Below, in pieces: positions 49,558 through 58,479 of a DNA stretch of 64,000 nt. The position numbers and the translations under genes were made by a program. This stretch comes from Methylocella silvestris (GTDB lineage: Bacteria > Pseudomonadota > Alphaproteobacteria > Rhizobiales > Beijerinckiaceae). The stretch lies in contig NZ_PDZR01000012.1 of assembly GCF_002891535.1 (NCBI RefSeq), forward strand, positions 54,737 through 118,736, written 5' to 3'. Every line of letters begins with the position of its first letter. Positions within the stretch are counted from its first letter, which is position 1. A model generated the notes under the pieces. The model was not told where the DNA came from, ran no database searches, and saw only the letters and a program-made list of their open reading frames with translations.

Positions 49558-49687
49558 AGTCAGAAAGCGTTCTCTTCCGCGTCCGCTCAATCGCTTCGGC
49601 GCCGCCGAACCCGGCACGCGGCCTTTTGATTGGTTGAAGCTGCCAGCCTGCGCGACGGTTCCCGTTCTCCGCGACAAGGAGGAAGCC

Positions 49688-50278
49688 ATGTCGGCGCTTA
49701 CCATCATATTGATTCGCCACGCCGAGAAGCCTGCGGCAAAGCCCGGCGATCCTGACCGGGGGCCCGGATTGACGTCATTCGGCGAGACGGACAAACATTC
49801 GCTCGTGGTCCGGGGCTGGCAGCGCGCAGGCGCGTGGGCCGCGCTGTTCGGGTGCGGACTCACTCCGGGCGGCGACTACCCGACGCCGGACATCGTCTAT
49901 GCCGCCAATCCCGACGAGCCGCCGACGGATGGGGGCGACGCCAGCAGGAGGCCGGACGAGACGGTCACGCCGCTGTGCGGACGGCTCGGCCTTTCTCCTC
50001 GGACGAGCTATGCGGTCGGCGAAGAAGGGAAGATGGTCGCAGAGGTTTGCGCCCTCGCCGGCGTCGTGCTGGTCTGCTGGGAGCACAAGCACATCGTCGA
50101 TCCGATCCTGACGCTCATCGCCGGCAAGCAGAAGATCCCGCAGCTTCCGACGCGCTGGAACGGCGACCGTTTCGACCTCGCGCTGCGGTTCGACCGCTCC
50201 GGCCCCGATGCACCATGGAGCTTCCGCCAGCTGTTTCCGCGTCTTCTCGCGGGCGACACGGATGTTCCGCTAACGTAG
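49688..50278 (+). CDS. Histidine phosphatase superfamily protein
   Basis: 196 residues starting at ATG 49688 behind AAGGAGG. The 'LIRHAEKP' near the start is the RHG/RHA motif with the phospho-accepting His; the second His is probably in 'CWEHKHIVDPI'. These proteins are phosphatases or mutases with varied substrates. No substrate can be assigned. Upstream in-frame codons from 49508 are not family-like. Confidence 0.78.
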   Translation: MSALTIILIRHAEKPAAKPGDPDRGPGLTSFGETDKHSLVVRGWQRAGAWAALFGCGLTPGGDYPTPDIVYAANPDEPPTDGGDASRRPDETVTPLCGRLGLSPRTSYAVGEEGKMVAEVCALAGVVLVCWEHKHIVDPILTLIAGKQKIPQLPTRWNGDRFDLALRFDRSGPDAPWSFRQLFPRLLAGDTDVPLT

Positions 50279-50329
50279 CGATGGCGCAGACGCCCGACTG
50301 GGGCGCCGCAGGCCGAGGCGCCGTATATC

Positions 50330-50836
50330 TCACCGCGCTCGCACGCGCCGCACTTTTGCGCCGGCCGCGTTCAACGCGCCCTCGACCAACTCGCAATAGA
50401 GCAGCCGTTCGGGATCGACCGGCCCAATGAAAGTGATTTTGCCCGGCGGGACGCGGCGAAATCCCATCTTTTCATAATAGGGCAGGTCGCCGACCAGCAG
50501 CACCAGCCCATGGCCGGCGGCACGGGCGGCGTCGAGCGATTTCTGCACCAGGGCTTCGCCGATGCCGCCGGAGCGGAAGGCCGGATCGACGGTGAGCGGG
50601 CCGAGCAGCAGGGCCGGAGCCTCGCCGCAGCGGATCGCCGTGATGCGATTGGCGCCGACAAGCAGCGTTCCGACCCGCGCGACGAAGGACAGGCTGTAAT
50701 CGGGCTCGACGCCTTCCCTCAGGCGATAGGCTGAACGGGCGAAGCGGCCCGGCCCGAAGGCGTGTTCGTCGAGCCGCTCGATCGCGGCGAGATCGCCCGC
50801 GGTCTGCGGCGTTAGGACAAGGGAGAGAGCCGCCAT
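50330..50836 (-). CDS. GNAT family N-acetyltransferase
   Basis: 168 residues, GNAT fold of the YhbS type: 'LLLGPLTVDPAFRSGGIGEAL' contains motif A (RSGGIG), then 'LLVGDLPYYEKMGFRRVP'. The substrate is unknown. ATG 50836. Transcribed opposite to the histidine phosphatase gene and ends near it; downstream of a large palindromic element. Confidence 0.87.
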   Translation of the reverse strand: MAALSLVLTPQTAGDLAAIERLDEHAFGPGRFARSAYRLREGVEPDYSLSFVARVGTLLVGANRITAIRCGEAPALLLGPLTVDPAFRSGGIGEALVQKSLDAARAAGHGLVLLVGDLPYYEKMGFRRVPPGKITFIGPVDPERLLYCELVEGALNAAGAKVRRVRAR

Positions 50837-50903
50837 GGCGAGGCCTGTTCAAAGATCGTGACGCTGCGAGAGCCAACAGGGCCAAGCGCTTCGGCTAGCC
50901 TTT

Positions 50904-51008
50904 CTAGAGCATCCGCCCGAAATGCTGAAGGCTTTTTGGGCCAGGCGGATGCGTTGAAACAATGGGTTAGAGGAGAAGTCCGATCCACTTGGATCGGTTC
51001 TGCTCTAA
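50904..51008. repeat. Composite palindromic intergenic element
   Basis: Two structures lie end to end. First, GCATCCGCC (50909-50917) / GGCGGATGC (50944-50952). Second, a long imperfect palindrome 50967-51008, with arms TTAGAG...CCGATCC and GGATCGG...CTCTAA and one dinucleotide bulge. The hyi stop codon falls in the second. A 15-base word at 50956-50970 recurs with one change at 11075-11089. The architecture looks like a mobile REP-type repeat that also serves as a terminator for hyi. Confidence 0.5.
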
Positions 51009-51850
51009 CGTCCCTCGGGCGAGGGGGCGAGAACGTCGACAATGGCGGCCCGCCGTTGGCCGCCCGCATTGGCGGACTTTGCGGCGTAGGGCGTGAACCA
51101 GCCAAGGCCCGCAAGCGTGCCCTGGCGCGGAACATATTCGCAGCCGATGAAGCCGTCATAGGAGAGCCGCTCGATCTCCTCGAACAGGAACGGATCGTTC
51201 AGCTCCTCCCCACAGGGTTCATGCCGCGAGGGGACGCTGGCGATCTGGATATGTCCGATGATCGGCATCAAGGTCCGCAACGCGATCGTGACGTCGCCCT
51301 GCATGATCTGGCGATGATAGACGTCGAATTGCAGTTTGACATTCGGCAGGCCGAGGTCGCGGATGAGGCTTTCGGCAAAGGCGAAGTCGTTGAGGAAATA
51401 GCCCGGCATGTTGCGGGCGTTGATCGGCTCGAGCAAAAGATCGACGCCGCACCGGGCGAGTTTTTCGGCGCTCCATGCAACGGCCTTGCGATAGGCCTTG
51501 ACGCTTTCGGCGTCGTGGCGGTCGGCAATTCCCGCCATCAGATGCAGGCGCTTGACGCCGGTCGCCGCCGCATAGGCGAGGCCGGTTTCGACGCTGTTCT
51601 GAAGCTCTTTGAGGCGACCGCTCAATGCGGCAAGGCCGCGCTCGCCCGCCGCCCAATCGCCAGGCGGCAGGTTGAAGAGAGCCTGGGTCAGATGATTGCG
51701 CTCCAGCCGCGCGGCGATCGCCTCCGGCGGGAAATCATAGGGAAACAGATATTCGACGGCCTCGAACCCGGCGTCAGCCGCGGCGTCGAAGCGGTCCAGA
51801 AAGGACCATTCATTGAACATCATGGTGAGGTTCGCGGCGAAACGAAGCAT
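51005..51850 (-). CDS. hyi: Hydroxypyruvate isomerase family protein
   Basis: 281 residues, TIM-barrel isomerase. Marks: 'RFAANLTMMFNEWSFLDRFDA', 'GFEAVEYLFPYDFP', 'HLMAGIADRHDAESVKAYR', 'LLLEPINARNMPGYFLND', 'NVKLQFDVYHRQIMQGDV', 'GFIGCEYVPRQGTLAGLGW' (each shown in part). Interconverts hydroxypyruvate and tartronate semialdehyde, or acts as the related 2-oxo-tetronate isomerase. Hydroxypyruvate is a serine-cycle intermediate, which suits a methylotroph, but no other serine-cycle genes are in view. Confidence 0.88.
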   Translation of the reverse strand: MLRFAANLTMMFNEWSFLDRFDAAADAGFEAVEYLFPYDFPPEAIAARLERNHLTQALFNLPPGDWAAGERGLAALSGRLKELQNSVETGLAYAAATGVKRLHLMAGIADRHDAESVKAYRKAVAWSAEKLARCGVDLLLEPINARNMPGYFLNDFAFAESLIRDLGLPNVKLQFDVYHRQIMQGDVTIALRTLMPIIGHIQIASVPSRHEPCGEELNDPFLFEEIERLSYDGFIGCEYVPRQGTLAGLGWFTPYAAKSANAGGQRRAAIVDVLAPSPEGR

Positions 51851-51991
51851 CGGCGTTCCTTGACGATAAGGGTAATCAATTCCAGATCGTTAACGCATAA
51901 TATCGGCCCGCAGCATTTGCCGCTTATCGGCGTCATGCACATAGAACGCGGCATATTCACGCGGCCCGATCTGTTGCGCTCCTTCCATAAT

Positions 51992-52006
51992 TTAGACTAA
52001 TTCTAA
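51992..52006. promoter_or_regulatory. ICE-like operator (Irr) upstream of mbfA
   Basis: TTAGA (51992-51996) and TCTAA (52002-52006) form a perfect inverted repeat with a five-base spacer, in an AT-rich patch 22 bases before the TTG start. This is close to the iron-control element bound by Irr in Rhizobiales, and mbfA is a known Irr-repressed gene in Bradyrhizobium and Agrobacterium. Confidence 0.65.
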
Positions 52007-52027
52007 TTCATAAAGGGGGCCGACTTC

Positions 52028-52999
52028 TTGACGCGACTTTCAGATCTCACCGAACGGGAAATCCTCGCCCTGGCGATCGCCTCGGAAGAAGAGGACAATC
52101 GCGTCTATATGCTGTTCGCCGAGCAGCTGAAGGAGCGCTATCCGGCCACCGCCGAAATGTTCGAGCGCATGGCTGAAGTTGAGCTCGACCATCGCGAGGC
52201 GCTGAGCGAGCTTTACAAGGACCGTTTCGGGCCGATCATCATCCCGATCCGCAAAGCCGACGTCGTCTCTTTCGTGCGGCGGCCGCCGATCTGGCTGACG
52301 GGCAACCTCTCGCTTGCCGCCATCCGCCACGAGGCGGAAGCGCGCGAGGCCGAAACGGTCAAATTCTACGCCCGCGCCGCCGAACGCGCAAAAGATCCCG
52401 CCGTACGCGATCTCCTGCAACGCCTTGTCCGCGACGAGCGCTCCCATCAGGAGTTCGCCGTCGAACTTGAACAGTCGATCGCGGGCGGACCGGCGGGGGC
52501 GGCGGAAGCCGAGACCGGGCGGCGCCAATTCATCCTCGAATATATTCAGCCGGGCCTTGTCGGACTGATGGACGGCTCGGTCTCGACGCTAGCGCCGCTG
52601 TTCGCCGCAGCCTTCGCCACGCATAATAATTGGCAGACTTTCCTGGTCGGCCTCGCCGCGTCGCTGGGCGCCGGCATCAGCATGGGATTCGCCGAGGCCT
52701 TGTCCGATGATGGCGAACTCTCCGGCCGCGGCTCTCCGATCGTGCGCGGCGTGGTAACCGGCGCGATGACGACCGTCGGCGGCCTTGGCCATACGATGCC
52801 CTATCTCGTGCCCGACGCCTGGCCGAACGCTTTCTGGATCGCGACCTCGATCTCGGCCGCCGTCGTCTTCATCGAGCTTTGGGCGATCGCCTGGATCAGG
52901 GCGCGCTACATGAACACGCCCTTCGTCAAGGCCGTGCTGCAGATCGTGCTCGGCGGCGCGATCGTCCTTGCCACCGGCATTCTCATCGGCGCGTCTTGA
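52028..52999 (+). CDS. mbfA: Membrane-bound ferritin MbfA (iron exporter)
   Basis: 323 residues. N-terminal ferritin-like (erythrin) domain with Glu/His metal ligands ('ASEEEDNRVYMLFAEQLKE', 'EVELDHREALSELY', 'RDERSHQEFAVELE') and a C-terminal VIT1/CCC1-like domain with several membrane helices ('GLVGLMDGSVSTLAPLFAAAFA' shown in part; 'GISMGFAEALSDDGELSGRG'). Together this is the MbfA family, which exports iron and limits peroxide/iron stress. Starts at TTG 52028 with GGGGG nine bases upstream. An ICE-like operator lies just before it. Confidence 0.93.
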   Translation: MTRLSDLTEREILALAIASEEEDNRVYMLFAEQLKERYPATAEMFERMAEVELDHREALSELYKDRFGPIIIPIRKADVVSFVRRPPIWLTGNLSLAAIRHEAEAREAETVKFYARAAERAKDPAVRDLLQRLVRDERSHQEFAVELEQSIAGGPAGAAEAETGRRQFILEYIQPGLVGLMDGSVSTLAPLFAAAFATHNNWQTFLVGLAASLGAGISMGFAEALSDDGELSGRGSPIVRGVVTGAMTTVGGLGHTMPYLVPDAWPNAFWIATSISAAVVFIELWAIAWIRARYMNTPFVKAVLQIVLGGAIVLATGILIGAS

Positions 53000-53021
53000 C
53001 GGATAAGGGGCGGCGCTGATA

Positions 53022-53921
53022 GTGGCGCCCGTGCTGTTCCGCCTCGCCCATTTGACCGATCCCCACATCGGCCCGCTGCCGCGCCCGCGCCGCCGCGAGC
53101 TGCTCGGCAAGCGCGTCACCGGCTATTTGAACTGGCGCCGCGGCCGTCATCTCGTGCATGACATGGCGACGCTCAGTCACATCGTCGCGGACGTCAAAGC
53201 GCAAAATCCCGATCACATCGCCATGACCGGCGACATCGCCAATATCGGCCTTCCGGCCGAATTCCAGCTTGCCCGCAAATGGCTCGAGACGCTGGGCCCG
53301 AGCGAGGACGTCAGCTTCGTTCCGGGCAATCATGACGCCTATGTGCGCGGCTCGCTGCCTGATCTTGCCCGCGCCTTCGCGCCCTGGACGACGGGCGAAA
53401 TGGGAACCGCGGCGCGCTATCCCTATCTTCGGGTGCGCGGCAATGTCGCCCTGATCGGCCTCTCGTCCGCCGTGCCGACGCCTTTCTTCATCGCCTCGGG
53501 CCGGCTTGGGCGCCGCCAGCTCGAATGGGCCGACGCCATGCTGGCCGATTGCGCGACGCGCGATCTCATCCGGGTGGTGATGCTGCATCACCCGCCGCAG
53601 GTCGACGCGGCAGGGCTTGCGCGCGGCCTCATCGACGCCCGTGAATTCGAAGAGATGATCTGGCGCCGCGGGGCGGAGCTGATCCTGCACGGCCACAACC
53701 ACAAGACGAGCGTCGCCTATCTTGACGCGGGCCGCTCGCGCAAGACGCCGGTCGTCGGCGCGCCATCGGCCTCGTCCGCCCGCCTCGCCGCGCGCCACAG
53801 GGCCGGCTATCATCTGTTCGAAATCTCCGGAAATCTGCAGGACTATGAGATCAAGGCCTATGCCCGCGGCGTCTTGCCGGGGTCTGGTTTGATCGGCGAT
53901 CTTGGCGCGCTGGCGCTGTGA
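53022..53921 (+). CDS. Calcineurin-like metallophosphoesterase
   Basis: 299 residues with the motifs of the superfamily: 'LTDPHIG' (Asp13, His15), 'MTGDIANIG', 'VPGNHDAY', 'VMLHHPPQ', 'ILHGHNHKT'. It resembles UshA-unrelated, cAMP-phosphodiesterase-like or lipid-A-related (LpxH-like) hydrolases; I cannot choose. Starts at GTG 53022, 22 bases after mbfA, so likely in the same transcript. No signal peptide. Confidence 0.86.
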   Translation: MAPVLFRLAHLTDPHIGPLPRPRRRELLGKRVTGYLNWRRGRHLVHDMATLSHIVADVKAQNPDHIAMTGDIANIGLPAEFQLARKWLETLGPSEDVSFVPGNHDAYVRGSLPDLARAFAPWTTGEMGTAARYPYLRVRGNVALIGLSSAVPTPFFIASGRLGRRQLEWADAMLADCATRDLIRVVMLHHPPQVDAAGLARGLIDAREFEEMIWRRGAELILHGHNHKTSVAYLDAGRSRKTPVVGAPSASSARLAARHRAGYHLFEISGNLQDYEIKAYARGVLPGSGLIGDLGALAL

Positions 53922-54178
53922 ACCGGCGCCGTCCCTGAACCGATCGGCGTCTTCCTCGCAATGGCGAAGGTTCCATTCCATCGCGATCTGAAGTGCGTGC
54001 GTTTAAGCACATCTTTGCGCGCAAATCCGTTTATTAAAAAGCGCTCTGACCGCACAATAAAGTTTCAAGCAAAACTTCCGATTCAATCTGGCGTTGCTTG
54101 CGGATATTGACCATCTGCCTGCATAAGGTATTTCGCGCGCTGTTTTGCGCGCTCTGCGACTTTGAGGCAGGCGTTATC

Positions 54179-54997
54179 ATGTCTATTTACGATTTGGCAA
54201 AAATCGGGCTCGGCGGCACGTCGATCGGCTCGGTTCTTGGGCGGATCCCCTTCACCAAGGCGCTATACCGGAAGTTCGCGCTGACTTATCGCCATCACGC
54301 GGGTCTGTTCTGCGGCGTCTATCGCAGCTATGAGGACGCCGAGGCCGATATCATTGACGGCCGCGCCACGGGTTGGAACAATGAAGAGACCGCGTCAATC
54401 TGGCTTGATAACATCGCGCCGATGCGGGAGGCTACCTATCCGCTTTTGATGTGGCTGTCGATTTTGCTGCGCGAGAATATGACGCTGGTCGACTATGGCG
54501 GCAGCATTGGCCTCACCTATTATGGCTTCAAGCGCTATTTTACTCTTCCCACCGCAGCGCGTTGGGTGGTGGCGGAGGTCGATGCGATCGCAGCACAGGG
54601 CCAGAAAATTGCCGGAGAGCAGAAGGCTCGGGTCGAATTCGTGACCTCGCCGGAGGCGGCGCCGCCGGCCGATATTCTGATCTCGGCGGGCGCGATCCAA
54701 TATATCAAAGACGCTGTGCCGGGCCTCCTCGATCGCTTCTGCTCGCGGCCAAGACATGTCCTTTTGAACAAGGTTCCGTTGACCAGCGGTCCGACGTTCT
54801 GGACCTTGCAGAATTTCGGCTCTGCCGTGTCGCCCTATCAAGTCTACAATGAGTCCGAGTTTCTCCGTTACTTCACTGAGGCGGGCTATCGTCTGCGCGA
54901 CCGCTGGGATGTGCATGAGCTCGATTGCTTCATCCCGTTCCACCCTGACAAACGCGTCCCGCATTTCGCTGGTCTCTATTTCGAGAAGGCGGATTAA
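54179..54997 (+). CDS. TIGR04325-type putative methyltransferase
   Basis: About 272 residues from ATG 54179 ('MSIYDLAKIGLGG'). Matches the TIGR04325 family by 'FCGVYRSYEDAEAD', 'TLVDYGGSIGLTYYGFKRYF' (a SAM-site-like DYGGSxG), 'ISAGAIQYIKD' and 'LLNKVPLTSGPTFWTLQNFG' (shown in part). The family often lies in surface polysaccharide clusters; here it stands alone. It converges on the YhaN-like gene, whose stop overlaps its last codons. Confidence 0.8.
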   Translation: MSIYDLAKIGLGGTSIGSVLGRIPFTKALYRKFALTYRHHAGLFCGVYRSYEDAEADIIDGRATGWNNEETASIWLDNIAPMREATYPLLMWLSILLRENMTLVDYGGSIGLTYYGFKRYFTLPTAARWVVAEVDAIAAQGQKIAGEQKARVEFVTSPEAAPPADILISAGAIQYIKDAVPGLLDRFCSRPRHVLLNKVPLTSGPTFWTLQNFGSAVSPYQVYNESEFLRYFTEAGYRLRDRWDVHELDCFIPFHPDKRVPHFAGLYFEKAD

Positions 54998-57900
54998 TCT
55001 CCGCCAAGCTCGATCACCGCCGCCTTCCCTCGTCCGGCGAGGTCGGCCGCTGCGTTGCTGACGCTGCGGTGATGGGTAAACAGCAACACCTGCGTCGTCT
55101 CCGCGAGGCCAGCCAGAAGCTCCAGCGTCGCCGCGCTGCGCTCATCGTCGAAATGGACCAGAAGATCATCGGCGATGAAGGGCAGCGGCTCGGCGGCGCT
55201 GGCGTAGCGTTCGACGCTGGCGATGCGGAAGGCGAGATAGAGTTGATCGCGCGCGCCATCGCTCATCAGCGCGACGGGAATTTCCGCGCCCCCCGCGCGC
55301 CGCCCGACGACAATCGGCGCGCCCTCCTTGTTGACGTCGGTTCCGACGCCTGAAAAAGCGCCGCGCGTTGCGGCGGAAAACAGCGTTCCGGCGCGCGCAA
55401 TCAGTGGGTCCTTCTGCTGGTCGCGCATTTTATCCATCGCCTCGCGCAAAAGCTCTTCGGCCAGCGCGATCTCCACATAGCGCTCCAAAGTCTCGTGCAT
55501 CTGCGCCGTCGCCCGTTCGCGCCCGCAGACGGCTGCGTTGACGCTTTCATGCGCGGCCAGCGCGGCGGACTCGCGGCTGCGATCCTGCAACGCGGCGCGC
55601 GCTTCCTCAACGCTCTGCTCGAGGTCTTTCGTCTCGCTTTCGAGTTCGGCCGCGGTCGCCTTGATCTCGTCCACGTCGCGGCTGGCCCATTGCGTCCGCA
55701 GCGTGGCGAGGGCCAGCCCGTCGCCGAGCGCTTCGATGCGCGTTTCCTGCTCATGCATCCGGCGTGCGATCTCGGCGCGCTCGGAGCAACGCGCGGCAAG
55801 AGCGGCAAGCTCGGCTCCCGCGCATCCCGCGCGCGCGACGAGCGCATCGAGCTCGTCACGGGAGGTCGAAGCGCGGCGCCCGGCTTCGTCGCGCTCCAAA
55901 GCCAGCACCGGCAGTTCGCTCTCAAGACTGGCGCGCTTGATCGCAAGATCGCGCGCTTCCCTTTGCCGTTCGGCGAGGAGGTTTGCCGCCGCCACAGCAT
56001 CGTGCGGCAGAGCGAGTTCGATTTGTTCAGCGATGGCGCGGACGCCTGCGGCAAGCTCCGCCTCATCCTCGTCCATTCGCTTCAGCCGGTTGCGGGTGAC
56101 GCGCAGCCCCTCGAAATGGCCGTGCGCCGCGGCCCAGAGCGTCGCGATCTCATTGGCTTCTTCAAACGCCGTCGGCGCGCGAACGCCGAGCAGGGCCAGC
56201 GCCGCGCGCCAATCCTCGCTCCAGCACGCCTCGCTTTCGACCTGTGCGTAATGCGTCGCGTCGATCCGCTCCAGTTTCGCCGCGATGTCGTCGAGCGCGC
56301 GCTCGTCGCGGCGAAAATCGGCGTAAAACTCCTCATGGATTTTTGCTGCCCGGATCGCGGCGACGACGCGGTCGGCGAGACTGGCGCCTGCCAGGGCGCC
56401 CGCCGCCAGTCCAAGCCGTACTTCGGCGCGGGTGAGGGCGTCGCGGCGCGGCGCAAGCGCTTCCTCTTCCATTGCGAGAGCCTCGGCCTGCGCCTGCAAC
56501 TCCCCCCACCGCGCAAGCAGGGCGGCGCGCGCGGATGAAGCCTGTTTCAGCCGGCCGAGATCTGCGAATGGCGCCGCCTGTGGCCATGCCGCGCGCCAGG
56601 CTGCAAACAGCGCGTCGCGTCGCGCCAAAACCTCCTCGCGCCGCTCCTTGAGCGCCGCCGAAGCGAGATCGGCGCTCGCTCGCTCACGCAGGCCGAGCTC
56701 CAGCGCCGCAACCCGCTCCGCTTCAAGCGAGCGCCGATCGGACAAATCATCCGCAGCCCGCGTCCGCGATTCGCTGAGCGCGACATCGGCGGCGCGTTGT
56801 TCCAGCGGCGCGGCGCCGGCGCCTGCCGAAAGATAGCGCGCCTTGATCGCGGCGAAGACCTCGTCGCGCTCGGCCCGCGCCGCGGCGATCGCAGCAAAGG
56901 TCGCGGGCGCCCCGCCAACCATCAGCCGGTCGATATCGGCCGCTGCGTGCGCGGCTTTGTCGGCTTCCGCCGCGATCCGCTCATTGAGCCGCGAAAGCTC
57001 CGCCTCGATGGAGGCGCGGCGGTTGGTCTCGCTCTCAATCGTCGGCGCATCGGGCAGCGCCTGCTCCATGAGTTCGTCGAAGCTGGCGAGATTTTGCCGG
57101 GCGAGCTCGCGGCCCAGCTCGGTTTCGTTCTTGCGCAGACGCAGCTCTTTTGCGGCAACGGACGCGGCCTTGTCGGGAAGCGCTGAAAACGCTTCGGCGG
57201 CAAAACCCAAAGGCTCATGCGCTCTAGCCGCGCGGCGCCCCTCCTGACGGCGTAAAATCGCCTCGCGCGTCTGCGTCTCGCGCAGCCGCTCCTCCTTGAT
57301 CGCCGCGAGCGCGGCGCGGCGGCCGACGCCCTCGGCCGCGAGTTTCTGCGCGCGGGAGATGGCCTCCGGCGGAGGCGAGGCTGCCTCGAGCGCTTCGTCG
57401 CTGGCAAGGCCAAGGCTTTGTCGCAACGGGCGCAGCTCTTCGCCGAATCTGGCAAGTTCGCGCTCGCGATTGCGCCGGTCATCGCGCGCCTTGGCGACAT
57501 GGAGCGCCTTTACGCCAACGGAAGCAATCGCGGCCTCGGCCGCGATCAGCGCCAACGGCACATTGAGGGCACCGATTTTGGTTTCCAGCGTCTTGAGGCG
57601 AAGCTCCGCGTCGGCCAACGCCTTTTCCTCAGCTTTTGCGCCCTCGATCGCCGCGCAGCAGGAAGCAGCGAAATCCTCTCCGAGACGAGCCAGTTCGGCA
57701 TGGGTTTCGAACTCTTCGCTCAACCGGTCAAGCGTGCGGATCGCTGGGGCGACTCGCGCCAGGCGCTCGAGCCGGAGCCTTTCCGCGGTCAGCTCGGCGA
57801 GGCGGCGGCGGCGCGCCTCCAGCGTATCGTGCGCGGCGTTCAGCGATTGCAGCGCTTTTTCATGTTTCTCGCGGGTGACGAGGCCGCTCTTGATCGCGCT

Positions 57901-58479
57901 CTCGGCCGCCTCGAACGCCTCGAGCCCGACATAGAAGGCGCGGTCCGCGCTCTTGCGCGTGGCGAACAAGGCCGCGGCGTCCCGGCGCAGCGTTTCGATG
58001 AGCGGGAGCAGCGAGCCGAGGCCGCCGCCCGCCGCCAGAATGAGGCGTCCGATCTCGCCGTCGGCCGCGAGCAGATCGTCGCCGCCGCTGCGCAGGCTCG
58101 CGTGGGTGAGCCCAAACAGCGACTGGAAGCGGCGCCGGTCGGTCGAGCCCAAAAGCCGTTCAAGAATCGCCTCGTCGGCGATCTCGCCGCCCTCGCCGGT
58201 CAGCGTGCGCGCGCGCCCCTTGCGGCGCCTAAGGCTATGCTGCGTTCCATCCTTCAGCGCGATCGTCGCGCCGATTTTAAGTTTGTCGGCGCCGAAAAGC
58301 TCGACCCGCCTGCTGCGCTCGGGCACGCCGAAGAGAAAATCGGCGATCGCTTCAAGCGTCGTGCTCTTGCCCGCCTCGTTCATTCCAAAGACGATGCAAA
58401 GTCCGGGCGAATCGGGAAAGCTCAAGACGCGCCTGTCGAAGCGGCCGTAGCCTTCGAGCGTCAGGGATTGAAAGCGCAT
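54994..58479 (-). CDS. YhaN-like AAA ATPase (SbcC/RecN-like)
   Basis: 1161 residues. N-terminal 'FGMNEAGKSTTLEAIADFLFG' region has the Walker A GxxxxGKS/T. A very long Ala/Glu/Arg coiled-coil middle follows, then a C-terminal ABC-type half with 'MSDGARDQLYLAFRIASVERY' (signature) and 'LPFIADDLLVHFDDERS' (Walker B). This is the YhaN arrangement, related to SbcC and Rad50. It pairs with the phosphoesterase just upstream, whose stop overlaps its ATG (TGATG). DNA-end processing or repair is the likely role. Confidence 0.9.
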   Translation of the reverse strand: MRFQSLTLEGYGRFDRRVLSFPDSPGLCIVFGMNEAGKSTTLEAIADFLFGVPERSRRVELFGADKLKIGATIALKDGTQHSLRRRKGRARTLTGEGGEIADEAILERLLGSTDRRRFQSLFGLTHASLRSGGDDLLAADGEIGRLILAAGGGLGSLLPLIETLRRDAAALFATRKSADRAFYVGLEAFEAAESAIKSGLVTREKHEKALQSLNAAHDTLEARRRRLAELTAERLRLERLARVAPAIRTLDRLSEEFETHAELARLGEDFAASCCAAIEGAKAEEKALADAELRLKTLETKIGALNVPLALIAAEAAIASVGVKALHVAKARDDRRNRERELARFGEELRPLRQSLGLASDEALEAASPPPEAISRAQKLAAEGVGRRAALAAIKEERLRETQTREAILRRQEGRRAARAHEPLGFAAEAFSALPDKAASVAAKELRLRKNETELGRELARQNLASFDELMEQALPDAPTIESETNRRASIEAELSRLNERIAAEADKAAHAAADIDRLMVGGAPATFAAIAAARAERDEVFAAIKARYLSAGAGAAPLEQRAADVALSESRTRAADDLSDRRSLEAERVAALELGLRERASADLASAALKERREEVLARRDALFAAWRAAWPQAAPFADLGRLKQASSARAALLARWGELQAQAEALAMEEEALAPRRDALTRAEVRLGLAAGALAGASLADRVVAAIRAAKIHEEFYADFRRDERALDDIAAKLERIDATHYAQVESEACWSEDWRAALALLGVRAPTAFEEANEIATLWAAAHGHFEGLRVTRNRLKRMDEDEAELAAGVRAIAEQIELALPHDAVAAANLLAERQREARDLAIKRASLESELPVLALERDEAGRRASTSRDELDALVARAGCAGAELAALAARCSERAEIARRMHEQETRIEALGDGLALATLRTQWASRDVDEIKATAAELESETKDLEQSVEEARAALQDRSRESAALAAHESVNAAVCGRERATAQMHETLERYVEIALAEELLREAMDKMRDQQKDPLIARAGTLFSAATRGAFSGVGTDVNKEGAPIVVGRRAGGAEIPVALMSDGARDQLYLAFRIASVERYASAAEPLPFIADDLLVHFDDERSAATLELLAGLAETTQVLLFTHHRSVSNAAADLAGRGKAAVIELGGD

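Noticed and set aside
47611..49863. 750-codon minus-strand frame opposite the large membrane protein
   Set aside because: Same antisense shadow pattern; the plus strand has helices and family-like blocks, the minus strand none.
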